Notes: generated by a model from the sequence alone, not told the origin. 64,000 nucleotides of DNA from Leifsonia sp. EB41 (GCF_041262565.1 NZ_JBGCCJ010000001.1:3844001-3908000), one strand, 5' to 3'; numbered from the stretch's first letter, positions 26,154-35,851 are shown. Numbers and translations: made by a program.

Positions 26154-26912
26154 TCAGATCGCCGACCAGCCGCCGTCGGAGGCGAGGACGACACCGGAGA
26201 TGTTGGCGGAGTCGTCGCTCAGCAGCCAGGTGATGGCTGCCGCGAGCTGCTCGGGCTGCGCCACCGCCGGGACGTTGGTCTGCATGATCGGGCCGAGGCG
26301 CTCGCCGGCGAGCTGCGACTTGAAGGTGCCGTCCACGTTCGTGACGACGCCGCCGGGCGCGACCGCGTTGGTGCGGACGCCGTTCGGCGCGTAGAAGACG
26401 CTCGTGCTCTTCGTGAGCCCGACGACGGCGTGCTTGGAGGCGGTGTAGGCCGCGCCCGCCGCCGAGCCGCGCAGGCCCGCCTCGGACGACACGTTCACGA
26501 TCGAGCCGCTGCCGGCCGCCACCATGAGGGGGAGGACCGCGCGGGTGAGGCGCATGATCGCGGTGACGTTGACGAGGAACACGCGGTCCCAGGTCGCGTC
26601 GTCGACCTCGGCGGCCGGGAGGAAGCCGTCCATGATGCCGGCGATGTTGGCGAGGGCGTCGACCTTCCCGCCTGCGGCCTCCAGGACCGCGGCGATGGTG
26701 TCCTCGCTGGAGACGTCGCCCGCGACGGTGACGATGTCCAGCTCCGGGTTCTCCTCCACCAGGGCCGCCAGGCGGTCGGCGGAGATGTCGCTGCCGACCA
26801 CGCGCGCGCCCTCGGACGCGAGGCGGAGGGCGGTCGCCTTGCCGATGCCGGAGCCGGCTCCGGTCACGATGGCGGTCTTTCCGGCGAAGCGGCCGGTTCC
26901 GTTGCTGCTCAT
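26154..26912 (-). CDS. Short-chain dehydrogenase/reductase
   Basis: A 252-residue classical SDR. The cofactor motif TGAGSGIGKA (near residue 17), NIAG near 92, the catalytic serine in NVSSEAG, and the YTASK tetrad element near 156 are all present, so it is an active NAD(P)-dependent oxidoreductase with unknown substrate. The aspartate after the second strand (GSDISADR) suggests NAD(H). The ATG at 26912 follows AAGGAG by 9 nt. It is divergent from a TetR regulator that most likely represses it. Confidence 0.9.
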   Translation of the reverse strand: MSSNGTGRFAGKTAIVTGAGSGIGKATALRLASEGARVVGSDISADRLAALVEENPELDIVTVAGDVSSEDTIAAVLEAAGGKVDALANIAGIMDGFLPAAEVDDATWDRVFLVNVTAIMRLTRAVLPLMVAAGSGSIVNVSSEAGLRGSAAGAAYTASKHAVVGLTKSTSVFYAPNGVRTNAVAPGGVVTNVDGTFKSQLAGERLGPIMQTNVPAVAQPEQLAAAITWLLSDDSANISGVVLASDGGWSAI

Positions 26913-26970
26913 ACTGCTGTACTCCTTGAGTCGATGACATCGTCGGCGCTCGAGTTCGGGCGTCGATGCA

Positions 26971-27000
26971 TTTATAACACCGAGTGCCATAATGGAGACT
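26971..27000. promoter_or_regulatory. TetR operator overlapping divergent promoters
   Basis: TTATAACAC-cga-GTGCCATAA (26972-26992) is a near-perfect 21-bp palindrome (two mismatched pairs). It overlaps a minus-strand -10 TATAAA (26976-26971) for the SDR gene and a plus-strand -10 CATAAT (26988-26993) for the tetR gene. A repressor bound here would block both. Confidence 0.65.
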
Positions 27001-27609
27001 ATGAATTCGCCGGAAGCTGAACCCGTCCCGCGCAGACGGGGCCGACCCGCCGACGTCGACCCCGACCGGGTCGCACTGCTGGCCCTCCGGCACTTCGCGG
27101 AGCACGGCTACGAGACGACCACGATGGACGACATCGCCGCGCTCGCCGGCATCGGGCGGCGGACGCTGTTCCGCTACTTCCCGTCGAAACCCGACCTGGT
27201 CTGGGGCGGCCTGGAGCCGGTGGTCGACCGGATGCACGAGGTCCTGGACGCGGCTCCGGCGGACGAGCGCCCGCGGGACGTGATCGCCCGCGCCATCACC
27301 GAGTCGCTCGACCTCGGTCCGGAGGGCGTGGAGGCGACCCGGTTCCGCCTCCGGCTGATGGCCACCGACCCGGCACTGATCGGGTTCGGGCTGACCAGGC
27401 TCGGCGCGAACCGCGACATCCTCGCGGAGTTCATCGCACGCCGGCTCGGAGTGCCGGCGGAGGCTCTGCGGGCACAGGTGCTCGCCGACGCGATCAGCTC
27501 GGCGAACTTCTCCGCGCTGCTCTGGTGGGCGTCGCGCGGCGAGGGCGACGACCCGGCGGCGGTCGCGGTGGAGGCGCTGGACGAGGTGCTGCGGGGGCTG
27601 CCCGGCTGA
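27001..27609 (+). CDS. TetR-family transcriptional regulator
   Basis: A 202-residue TetR-type repressor. The HTH covers about residues 20-65 (HFAEHGYETTTMDDIAALAGIGRRTLFRYFPSKPDLVW), and the remainder is the helical ligand-binding domain with a MftR-like C-terminal pattern. The ATG at 27001 lies 7 nt after the -10 hexamer CATAAT, which fits a leaderless message; an ATG at 26992 would overlap that hexamer. The likely targets are itself and the divergent SDR gene through the palindrome at 26972. Confidence 0.88.
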   Translation: MNSPEAEPVPRRRGRPADVDPDRVALLALRHFAEHGYETTTMDDIAALAGIGRRTLFRYFPSKPDLVWGGLEPVVDRMHEVLDAAPADERPRDVIARAITESLDLGPEGVEATRFRLRLMATDPALIGFGLTRLGANRDILAEFIARRLGVPAEALRAQVLADAISSANFSALLWWASRGEGDDPAAVAVEALDEVLRGLPG

Positions 27610-27635
27610 CGCGCCCCGCGAGTAGCCTGTGCGGC

Positions 27636-28394
27636 ATGCCGATCGTCACCGAGTTCCCTTCCGGCACGCCCGTCTGGGCCGACCTCCAGACCGCAGACCC
27701 GGCTGCCTCCGCCTCCTTCTACCGCTCGCTGTTCGGCTGGGACGTCCCCGACGCCGACCCCGCCCACGGCGGCTACGCCGTCGCGTCGCTGAGCAGCACG
27801 CCCGTCGCCGCGATCGGCCCGTTCCCGCCGGGGATGGAGCGCCCGGTCTGGACGGTGTACTTCGCCGTGGCGGACATCGACGCGTCCGCTGCCGCGGCGA
27901 CGGCGACCGGGGGAGCGGTCCTGCTCCCGCCGGGCGAGATCATGCCGGGAGTGCGGCTGGCCATCGTCGCCGACCCGGCCGGCGCCGTGCACGGCCTCTG
28001 GCAGCGCGACGAGGACTCCCCGTGGCTGCGCGACGAGCCGGGCGCCGTCGACTGGCTGGAGCTCGCAGCGCCCGAGTACGAGAGCACGTTCCCCTTCTAC
28101 GAGGCCGTGCTCGGCGTCGCGGTGAGCGAGATGCGGGTGAACGGCGAGCCGTACGGCCTCCTGGACGTCGGCCCGGTGAACGTCGCCGGCGCGACGACCT
28201 CGGCTGCAGGGGTGCAGGCGCACTGGCTGGTCTATTTCGGAGTGGCCGACCTGGACGCCGCCGTGCAGCGGCTGACGGGGCTCGGCGGGAGCATCCTCGA
28301 GGCCCCGGTCGCCGCCGCGGGCGTCGGCCGCTGGGCGATCGTCACCGACGCCCAGGGCGCCGGTTTCGGGCTGCTCGAACCGGAGGCGCGGTGA
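27636..28394 (+). CDS. VOC (glyoxalase/bleomycin resistance) superfamily protein, two-domain
   Basis: A 252-residue protein with two tandem vicinal-oxygen-chelate domains (about 1-125 and 130-250). Each opens with a similar pattern: TPVWADLQTADPAASASFYRSLFGW, then VDWLELAAPEYESTFPFYEAVLGV. The second domain ends GAGFGLLEP, the typical VOC closing. This two-domain form is common in actinobacteria with unassigned function; some relatives are hydroxylases or resistance proteins. TAGCCT lies 7 nt before the ATG. It stands 26 bp after tetR and 144 bp before rpsO. Confidence 0.85.
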   Translation: MPIVTEFPSGTPVWADLQTADPAASASFYRSLFGWDVPDADPAHGGYAVASLSSTPVAAIGPFPPGMERPVWTVYFAVADIDASAAAATATGGAVLLPPGEIMPGVRLAIVADPAGAVHGLWQRDEDSPWLRDEPGAVDWLELAAPEYESTFPFYEAVLGVAVSEMRVNGEPYGLLDVGPVNVAGATTSAAGVQAHWLVYFGVADLDAAVQRLTGLGGSILEAPVAAAGVGRWAIVTDAQGAGFGLLEPEAR

Positions 28395-28441
28395 GGCCGG
28401 GAGGGCCCGCTCGCGCGGACTCTGCGCGCATCCCGGTCTGC

Positions 28442-28447
28442 TAAACT
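28442..28447 (+). promoter_or_regulatory. Candidate -10 of the rpsO promoter
   Basis: TAAACT here is the best -10 in the 143 bp upstream of rpsO; no clear -35 accompanies it. It would give a leader of about 85 nt ending in a purine-rich ribosome-binding site (GAGAAAGGGG). Confidence 0.45.
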
Positions 28448-28537
28448 CTTCAGGTTGCCGTCTGAACGGCCGCGGAGAAAGAGAGCCCAGGCATTCGGCC
28501 CCGGGCACCGCGCAACGAGAGAAAGGGGATCCCCTCT

Positions 28538-28807
28538 ATGGCACTGGATGCAGAGACCAAGAAGGCGATCATCGACGAGTACGCGACCCACCCCGGTGAC
28601 ACCGGATCCCCCGAGGTTCAGGTCGCCATCCTGACCAAGCGGATCAAGGACCTCACCGAGCACCTCAAGGAGCACAAGCACGACCACCACTCGCGTCGTG
28701 GCCTGCTCCTCCTGGTCGGTCAGCGTCGCCGCCTGCTCGGCTACCTGTCGGACATCGACATCAACCGCTACCGTGCGCTCATCGAGCGCCTCGGTCTGCG
28801 TCGATAA
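28538..28807 (+). CDS. rpsO: 30S ribosomal protein S15
   Basis: An 89-residue S15, the standard length, which binds 16S rRNA in the platform of the small subunit. The sequence carries [34 protein letters not shown] and the terminal [12 protein letters not shown] of the family. In many bacteria rpsO is directly followed by pnp; here a strong terminator and about 7 kb of other genes separate them. Confidence 0.97.
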   Translation: MALDAETKKAIIDEYATHPGDTGSPEVQVAILTKRIKDLTEHLKEHKHDHHSRRGLLLLVGQRRRLLGYLSDIDINRYRALIERLGLRR

Positions 28808-28855
28808 CGCTGGGCCGATAACTCAGGCAGTCGATCGACAACGCGATCTTCTTGC

Positions 28856-28889
28856 GAACGGGCCGTCACCTCCGGGTGGCGGCCCGTTC
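28856..28889 (+). terminator. rpsO terminator hairpin
   Basis: A 15-bp stem (28856-28870 with 28875-28889, one G-T pair) closes a TCCG tetraloop and is followed by CGCGTTCTC. It is a conventional intrinsic terminator for rpsO. Confidence 0.85.
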
Positions 28890-28902
28890 CGCGTTCTCGG
28901 CC

Positions 28903-28970
28903 CCGCGACATTCGTGCCGAATGTCGACTCAACGACCGCGAAACGCGACATTCGGCACGAATGTGGCGCG
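28903..28970. repeat. Two facing palindromes between rpsO and ltrA
   Basis: CGACATTCG-tgc-CGAATGTCG (28906-28926) and CGACATTCG-gca-CGAATGTGG (28946-28966) are each palindromic, and the second is the reverse complement of the first, so the whole region also folds as one long stem. It ends 4 bp before the ltrA stop and probably terminates that transcript. Confidence 0.75.
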
Positions 28971-28973
28971 GAT

Positions 28974-30152
28974 TCAGACGCGCCGTGCCGCCGCGGTCCG
29001 GTCGATGAGCGTCGCCGCCACCAGCGCCGCCGCCACCACCGCGAGCACGATCGTGACGCCGACCAGCCCGATCAGCGGCGACGCCAGCGGCGCGAGCAGC
29101 ACCAGCAGCACAGCGATCCCGGTCTTCAGCGGCCGGATGACGACCTCCGGCACCAGCGGTGCGTGCAGCACGTAGAGCATCAGCAGGAACACCGCGACCG
29201 GGATCGCGATGGCGTACTCCACCGCCGTGTCCGACACCGCCGCGTGGGCCGCGCCGCGCTGCACCGCGACCTCCAGCCCCGCTCCGAGTGCGGCGAGCGA
29301 GGCGAACACAAAGTAGTGGCCGTAGCCCCAGAAGAACGCCCGCTCGCGCTTCGACCGCAGGCCCTCCCCGGCAGGCTCCAGGAAGTACAGCCACCACAGC
29401 GCGAACAGCAGCACCAGCCCGGCCGCCGCGATCACCACCAGTGCGGGGGAGACGCCGTGCGCGGCGAGAGCGCTCTGCACGCCGATCGCGGACGCCGACA
29501 CCGACTCGCCGAGCACGATGATCGTGAACAGCCCGTACCGCTCCGCGATGTGGTGGGGATGCCAGGAGGTCATCCCCGGCCGCTCCGCCCACACCGGCAC
29601 CAGCAGCTCCAGCAGGGCCGCGAGCAGGAAGGTCCACAGCTTCAGCTCGACGGGCAGGAACCCCCAGGCCACCCAGAGCACCTGCACCGCGGCGATCCCG
29701 ACCGCGTACCGGGTGGCGGTCGCCCGCCCGTCCGGATGCTCGACCGCCGCGCGGACCCACTGGCCCACCATCGCCAGCCGCATGATGACGTAGCCGATGA
29801 TGATGGCGGTGAATTCCGTGAGGCCGAAGGCCGCGGGCACACCGGCCGCCAGCACCAGCACGCCGCCCATCTGCAGCATCGTCATCAGCCGGTACGGGAC
29901 GTCGTCAGTGTCGTAGGCGGAGGCGAACCAGGTGAAGTTCACCCAGGCCCACCAGATGGCGAAGAACACCATCAGATACGGGCCGAGGCTCGCCAGCGCG
30001 TGGCCCTGCTCGCCCGCGTGCGCGAGCTGCGCGGACACCTGGGCCACCGCGACGACGAACGTCAGGTCGAACAGCAGCTCCAGCGGGCTGGAGACGCGGT
30101 GCGCCTCATCGGTCGAGCGGCCGGACATCGGGATGCGGAAGGCGGTGCTCAT
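28974..30152 (-). CDS. Low temperature requirement protein A (LtrA) family membrane protein
   Basis: A 392-residue integral membrane protein with about eleven hydrophobic segments and the LtrA opening VSSPLELLFDLTFVVAVAQVS, followed by FFAIWWAWVNFTWFASAYDTDD and the central HHIAERYGLFTIIVLGES. The molecular role of LtrA is not established; the name comes from a Listeria cold-growth phenotype. The ATG at 30152 begins the conserved part; an open extension upstream overlaps the divergent vanZ-like gene. It is convergent with rpsO. Confidence 0.88.
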   Translation of the reverse strand: MSTAFRIPMSGRSTDEAHRVSSPLELLFDLTFVVAVAQVSAQLAHAGEQGHALASLGPYLMVFFAIWWAWVNFTWFASAYDTDDVPYRLMTMLQMGGVLVLAAGVPAAFGLTEFTAIIIGYVIMRLAMVGQWVRAAVEHPDGRATATRYAVGIAAVQVLWVAWGFLPVELKLWTFLLAALLELLVPVWAERPGMTSWHPHHIAERYGLFTIIVLGESVSASAIGVQSALAAHGVSPALVVIAAAGLVLLFALWWLYFLEPAGEGLRSKRERAFFWGYGHYFVFASLAALGAGLEVAVQRGAAHAAVSDTAVEYAIAIPVAVFLLMLYVLHAPLVPEVVIRPLKTGIAVLLVLLAPLASPLIGLVGVTIVLAVVAAALVAATLIDRTAAARRV

Positions 30153-30170
30153 GTGCGCAAGCATAGGAGG

Positions 30171-30608
30171 ATGCTCCGCCGTGTCCTCCTCGCCGTCACC
30201 GCCGCCTACCTGCTGCTGGTGGCGTGGATCACGCTGAACCCGGCCCCTGCCGATCCGCACCGCAACCCGCTGCTCGAGGGCCTGCTCGCGACCTTCGCGC
30301 CGACGCCGCTGCTGACGTGGATCGACTTCGATGTGGTGGAGTTCACGGCGAACGTACTGCTGTTCGTGCCGGTGGGCCTCCTGTTCGCGGTGCTGCTGGG
30401 CCGCGGGAGGTGGTGGCTGGCGTTCGCGCTCGGCGTCGCGATGACGCTGACGATCGAGTTCGTGCAGCTCTTCCTGCCCGCACGGGTCAGCGACGCGCGC
30501 GACCTGCTCGCCAACACGCTCGGGACGCTGATCGGCATCGGGATCGTGGCGGTGTTCGCGGGAGGGCGCCGGTCGCGCCCCGATGCGACGCCCTCCCGCA
30601 GTCTGTGA
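30171..30608 (+). CDS. VanZ-like family membrane protein
   Basis: A 145-residue protein with four membrane segments and the VanZ-family pattern: a first segment ending WITLNPAP, then NVLLFVPVGLLFAVLLGR, the acidic FVQLFLP motif (TIEFVQLF) and RVSDARDLLANTLGTLIG. VanZ proteins are linked to teicoplanin resistance in enterococci; most actinobacterial members have no known function. The start is 18 bp from that of ltrA on the other strand and is preceded by AGGAGG immediately adjacent to the ATG. It converges on the DUF779 gene 7 bp downstream. Confidence 0.85.
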   Translation: MLRRVLLAVTAAYLLLVAWITLNPAPADPHRNPLLEGLLATFAPTPLLTWIDFDVVEFTANVLLFVPVGLLFAVLLGRGRWWLAFALGVAMTLTIEFVQLFLPARVSDARDLLANTLGTLIGIGIVAVFAGGRRSRPDATPSRSL

Positions 30609-30615
30609 CGGGCCG

Positions 30616-30999
30616 TCAGCCCAGCCCGAAGGCCGCCAACTCCGCCTCGTCGAGCATCCGGGACCGGATCAGGAAGCGCTTGCCCTCCGGGGCCTCCACC
30701 GAGAACCCGCTGCCGCGGCCGTCCACGAGGTCGATCGTCAGGTGCGTGTACTTCCAGTACTCGAACTGGGAGGCCGACATGTACACCCGCACCGGGTCGA
30801 TCCCGTCCACCTCCAGTTCGCCGAGCAGCACGTCGGACGCGCCGACCCGGAACATCCCGACCGGATAGCACATCGGCGACGAGCCGTCGCAGCAGCCGCC
30901 GGACTGGTGGAACATGAGCGGACCGTGGCTCGCCGCCAGCCGCCGCAGCATCGCCGCGGCGGCCGGCGTGACGTCCACGCGGGACTGGATGGCCTCCAT
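30616..30999 (-). CDS. DUF779 protein associated with aldehyde dehydrogenase
   Basis: A 127-residue DUF779 protein. The family signature is visible: FHQSGGCCDGSSPMCYP with three cysteines that could bind metal, and QFEYWKYTHLTIDLV. DUF779 genes regularly follow acetaldehyde-type aldehyde dehydrogenases; here the start is 4 nt after the dehydrogenase stop, so they form one operon. The biochemical function is not known to me; a metal-linked partner of the enzyme is a reasonable inference. Confidence 0.9.
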   Translation of the reverse strand: MEAIQSRVDVTPAAAAMLRRLAASHGPLMFHQSGGCCDGSSPMCYPVGMFRVGASDVLLGELEVDGIDPVRVYMSASQFEYWKYTHLTIDLVDGRGSGFSVEAPEGKRFLIRSRMLDEAELAAFGLG

Positions 31000-31003
31000 C
31001 GGC

Positions 31004-32581
<1,578 letters not shown>

Positions 32582-32668
32582 GCGAGTCTCCTTTGACTGT
32601 CGCGTGCGCTCGTCGCACGCCTCTGGTCCCGGAGGTTACGCAGGGAGAGGTTGCATCCGGTTGCGCGG

Positions 32669-33910
32669 TCAGGACTCCAGCGCCAGCAGCCGCGCCACCA
32701 CCTGCGCGCGCCGCGGAGAGTGCGGCGGCAACGCCTGCAACGCCGCCCGCCAGATGTCCTCGTCGGCGCTCCCGCGCTCGGTCTCGCCCCACGCGATCAG
32801 CAGGTCCGCCGAACCGGACTCGAGCAGGGCCTCCCGCAGCCGGGCGATGACCTCCTCGCGCACGTCCTCGATGCCCGGCGCGGCCGACCCGGGCAGCGGC
32901 CCGCCGCCGTAGGACGCGATCGCCGCCCGGTGCGCGCCGCGGCGCTGGAGGTCGATCACCGCGCCGAGGTCCGTCTCCAGCGGCGCGGCCAGCCGGTACG
33001 GCCGTGCCAACGGGCCGAGCTCCGGCGCGATCGCGGCGATGGCCTTCCGCAGGCGCACGATCTCGGCGCGGAGGGTGACCGTTGAGGCCGGGTCACCGTA
33101 GACCAGCTCGGCCAGGCGCTCGGCGGACAGGCCCTCGCGATGCCAGGAGAGCAGGGTGAGCAGCTCACTGTGCCGTGCGCTCAGGGTCCCTGCGCGGCCG
33201 TCGGCGCCGGCCAGCTCGCCGGTGTCGCGGCCGAGCACGCGCAGTGCGGCGATGGCCGGCCGCGGACGGTCGCGCCGCCCAGCGCCGGGCGTCCGCGCGT
33301 CCCGCAGCCGCGCGATCAGCAGCTCCCGCTCGACCGCGGCCGCCGTCGCCTCCAGTAGCGGAAGCACGTGCGGCTCGGCCACCTGGTCGCCGCCGGTCAC
33401 GTCGATCACGCCGATGATGTCGCCGGTCTCCGGGTCGCGCACCGGAACCGCGGTGCAGCTCCAGGGCTTCACCTCCTGGGCGAAGTGCTCTGCACCACGG
33501 ATCTGCACGCCGTCGCCGATCGCGAGCGCCGTCCCGGGAGCGGAGGTACCCACGTCGCCCTCGGCCCACGCGGCCCCGGGAACGAACAGCATGGACTCCG
33601 CGCGCCGGCGCAGCACAGGGTCGCCCTCCACCCAGAGCAGCCGCCCGCGCGCGTCGCCGACCGCCACGACCACGCGGCTGTCCGGCTCGGCGTCCCGCAC
33701 CAGGAGCTGCCGGATCACCGGGAGGGCCGCGGCGATGGGATGCGTCCGCCTGGCGTCCTCCAGCCAGGGGCCGTCGAGGACGAGCGGGGCGGCGACGGCG
33801 GGGTCGAGGTGCGCCTGCTCCGCGCGCCGCCAGGAGGCGTCCACCACGGGGCGCAGCCCGGGATGGAGGGTGCCCTGCAGGCCATCGACGGCGTCGTCCA
33901 TGCGCAGCAT
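32669..33910 (-). CDS. GAF-domain transcriptional regulator (AcoR-like, lacking the AAA domain)
   Basis: A 413-residue regulator. The N-terminal half is a GAF sensor of the AcoR type, recognisable from WAEGDVGTSAPGTAL, HFAQEVKPWSCTAVPVRDP and IGVIDVTGG. The C-terminal part (about 250-400) resembles a winged-helix region (TLSARHSELLTLLSWHREGLSAERLAELVYGD, then TLRAEIVRLRKAI) rather than a sigma-54 AAA+ domain. It lies 87 bp upstream of the aldehyde dehydrogenase on the same strand and probably regulates it. Start could be 33910 or 33901; neither has a clear ribosome-binding site. Confidence 0.82.
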   Translation of the reverse strand: MLRMDDAVDGLQGTLHPGLRPVVDASWRRAEQAHLDPAVAAPLVLDGPWLEDARRTHPIAAALPVIRQLLVRDAEPDSRVVVAVGDARGRLLWVEGDPVLRRRAESMLFVPGAAWAEGDVGTSAPGTALAIGDGVQIRGAEHFAQEVKPWSCTAVPVRDPETGDIIGVIDVTGGDQVAEPHVLPLLEATAAAVERELLIARLRDARTPGAGRRDRPRPAIAALRVLGRDTGELAGADGRAGTLSARHSELLTLLSWHREGLSAERLAELVYGDPASTVTLRAEIVRLRKAIAAIAPELGPLARPYRLAAPLETDLGAVIDLQRRGAHRAAIASYGGGPLPGSAAPGIEDVREEVIARLREALLESGSADLLIAWGETERGSADEDIWRAALQALPPHSPRRAQVVARLLALES

Positions 33911-33986
33911 CGTACGCCACCGTGGCCGCTCTTCTCGTTGGAATCTAGGATTAGCATTTCTGAGAAGAATCATATAGTCTCGCTTC

Positions 33987-34748
33987 ATGCCCAGTGGACT
34001 TTCACGCAGAGACGCTCTGCTCGCCGCGACCGCCCTGTCGACGCTGGCCGCGGTGGGATGGCGAGTCACCGACCCGTCTGCACCGGCGTCGGCCGCGGCG
34101 GCGTACATCTTTCCGACCGCCACTCGGCTCGTGAGCGACGACTTCGCCGCGCACGTCCGCCGTGCGAGCCCGAACCCGGGCACGGATTACGCCTGCCCCG
34201 TCGGCACGGAGGTCGTCGCGGTGAAGGCCGGCCGCGTCGCCGGCGTCGACAACTCGCCCTCGGGCTCGGGTGGACGCATGGTCTTCCTCGATCACCTTGA
34301 CGGCACGCGAACGGAATATCTGCACCTGAGCTCCATCTCGGTCGCGAACGAGCAGGCCGTCCAGCAAGGGCAGCGCATCGCGCTGTCCGGAAATTCGGGC
34401 GAGGGCAGCACTGGACCGCACCTGCACATCACGCTGAAGCTCAATGGAGTGCCCGTCGACTTCGAGAAGTACGTCGGGAGCGCCGGTCCCTCAGGTGGGC
34501 CGTTCCTCGGCGGGTTGAGCGACAACCAGCAGAGCGAGCTCCTGGAGGCGATGCGCAACGTGGCCGGATTCCTCTATGCCGGGGGTGAGAGCGTGGCCTC
34601 CGGACTCACGGGTCGCGACTTCGCGGCCCACTCGCTGATGCAGCGCCTCGACGCGTTGGAGTCCGCCGTCTTCGCCGGTGGCACCTCGATGGCGGACCAG
34701 GGCAACGCCATCTCGCGCAGTCTCGCCCAGATCAACCGCAAATCCTAG
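33987..34748 (+). CDS. Tat-exported M23-like protein with a C-terminal module shared with the next gene
   Basis: A 253-residue protein. The N-terminus has a twin-arginine signal (LSRRDALLAATAL, then a hydrophobic core and ASA). Residues about 45-160 are an M23/LytM beta fold with EYLHLSS and the GPHLHI zinc motif. The usual first motif H-x-G-x-D reads N-P-G-T-D, so one zinc ligand is missing and peptidase activity is doubtful. Residues about 175-253 are an alpha-helical module nearly repeated by the next gene (about 50 identities in 78). TATAGT lies 8 nt before the ATG. The region is more AT-rich than its neighbours, suggesting acquisition, possibly from a phage lysis or tail gene; that origin is inference. 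Confidence 0.8.
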   Translation: MPSGLSRRDALLAATALSTLAAVGWRVTDPSAPASAAAAYIFPTATRLVSDDFAAHVRRASPNPGTDYACPVGTEVVAVKAGRVAGVDNSPSGSGGRMVFLDHLDGTRTEYLHLSSISVANEQAVQQGQRIALSGNSGEGSTGPHLHITLKLNGVPVDFEKYVGSAGPSGGPFLGGLSDNQQSELLEAMRNVAGFLYAGGESVASGLTGRDFAAHSLMQRLDALESAVFAGGTSMADQGNAISRSLAQINRKS

Positions 34749-34774
34749 AAACCAGACAAGAAGAGAGATTCGAC

Positions 34775-35017
34775 ATGGCACTTTCCGACGCCGAGCAGGC
34801 GGAACTGCTGATCCTTGCGCGCAACATCGCCGGCTACCTGTACGCGGGCGGATCCAGCGTCGCGTCCGGGCAGCCGGGGCGCGACTTCGCGCCGAAGACC
34901 GCGATGGCGCGCCTCAACAACCTCGAGGCGGCCGTCTTCTACGGCGGCACCTCGATGGAGGACGGCGGGAAGTCGATCAGCCGGTCCCTGGCCGAGATCA
35001 ATTCGAAGCTGAGCTGA
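34775..35017 (+). CDS. Stand-alone 80-residue copy of the M23 protein's C-terminal module
   Basis: An 80-residue, predicted mostly helical protein without signal peptide. It aligns end to end with the last 78 residues of the preceding gene: shared blocks include LYAGG, SVASG, GRDFA, GGTSM and SISRSLA/AISRSLA. It follows that gene by 26 nt with a purine-rich AAGAAGAGAGA upstream of its ATG, so the two are cotranscribed. I do not recognise the family. It could oligomerise with, chaperone or compete with the module of its partner; none of this is established. Confidence 0.78.
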   Translation: MALSDAEQAELLILARNIAGYLYAGGSSVASGQPGRDFAPKTAMARLNNLEAAVFYGGTSMEDGGKSISRSLAEINSKLS

Positions 35018-35048
35018 GGCTTCCCGCGCGCTGAGTACGGTGGAACCC

Positions 35049-35816
35049 GTGCGCACGATCGTGAAGGAACGTCCCGACGCTCCCGCCGCGTTCTTCGAGG
35101 CGGAGGCCGCCGGCCTGCGCTGGCTCGCAGAGGCCGAGCGCGACGGCGGCGCCCGCGTCGTGCGGGTGGTCGGCGCGTCGCCCGGGCACATCGAGCTGGA
35201 GGAGGTGGCCGAGACCCGGCCAGATGCCGCCGCCGCACGCGCGTTCGGCGCGGCCCTCGCAGTGACGCACTCCGCCGGCGCCGCCGCCTTCGGCGCCCCG
35301 CCGGACGGCTGGGACGGCCCGCTGTTCATCGGTCGCCGACCGCTCCCGGTCGCCCACGAGTCGAGCTGGGGACGCTTCTACGCCCGCGACCGCGTCCGCC
35401 CGTACCTCGACATCGCCGTCGCCGCCGGCAACCTGACCGCGCGCCAACGGCAGGTCGTGGACAGCGCCCTCGCCCGCGTGGAGGCCGGCGACTTCGACGA
35501 CGACGAGTCGCCCGCGCGCCTGCACGGCGACCTCTGGACCGGCAACGTGCTCTGGTCTCCCGACGGCGTCGTCCTCATCGACCCCGCAGCGCACGGCGGC
35601 CACCGGGAGACCGACCTGGCCATGCTCGCGCTGTTCGGCGCACCGCACCTGGACGACATCCTCGCCGGCTACGACGCCGCCCGGCCGCTGCGCCCGGGCT
35701 GGCGGGAGCGCGTCCCGCTGCACCAGCTCCACCCGCTCGCCGTCCACGCAGCGGGGCACGGGCCGTCCTACGGCGTCGCCCTGGCCGAGGCCGCGCGGGC
35801 GACGCTCGCGCTCTGA
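35049..35816 (+). CDS. Fructosamine kinase-family (aminoglycoside phosphotransferase-like) protein
   Basis: A 255-residue kinase-like protein of the fructosamine-3-kinase family, which phosphorylates glycated amines for deglycation. The catalytic loop ARLHGDLWTGNVLW and metal-binding DPAAHGGHRETDLAML are canonical; the N-terminal lobe has FFEAEAAGLRWL. A GTG at 35040 is also possible, but TACGGT (35036-35041) lies 7 nt before the GTG at 35049, in the leaderless pattern seen across this window. The gene follows the small module gene by about 30 nt. Confidence 0.85.
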   Translation: MRTIVKERPDAPAAFFEAEAAGLRWLAEAERDGGARVVRVVGASPGHIELEEVAETRPDAAAARAFGAALAVTHSAGAAAFGAPPDGWDGPLFIGRRPLPVAHESSWGRFYARDRVRPYLDIAVAAGNLTARQRQVVDSALARVEAGDFDDDESPARLHGDLWTGNVLWSPDGVVLIDPAAHGGHRETDLAMLALFGAPHLDDILAGYDAARPLRPGWRERVPLHQLHPLAVHAAGHGPSYGVALAEAARATLAL

Positions 35817-35851
35817 TCCCGGATTTCCGGCGTCCTCAGCACCACGACTGA

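Noticed and set aside
33987-35017. Interpretation of the M23-like gene pair as a prophage
   Set aside because: Only two short genes have phage-like traits; there are no capsid, terminase, integrase or attachment-site features, so at most a remnant or single acquired cassette is supported.
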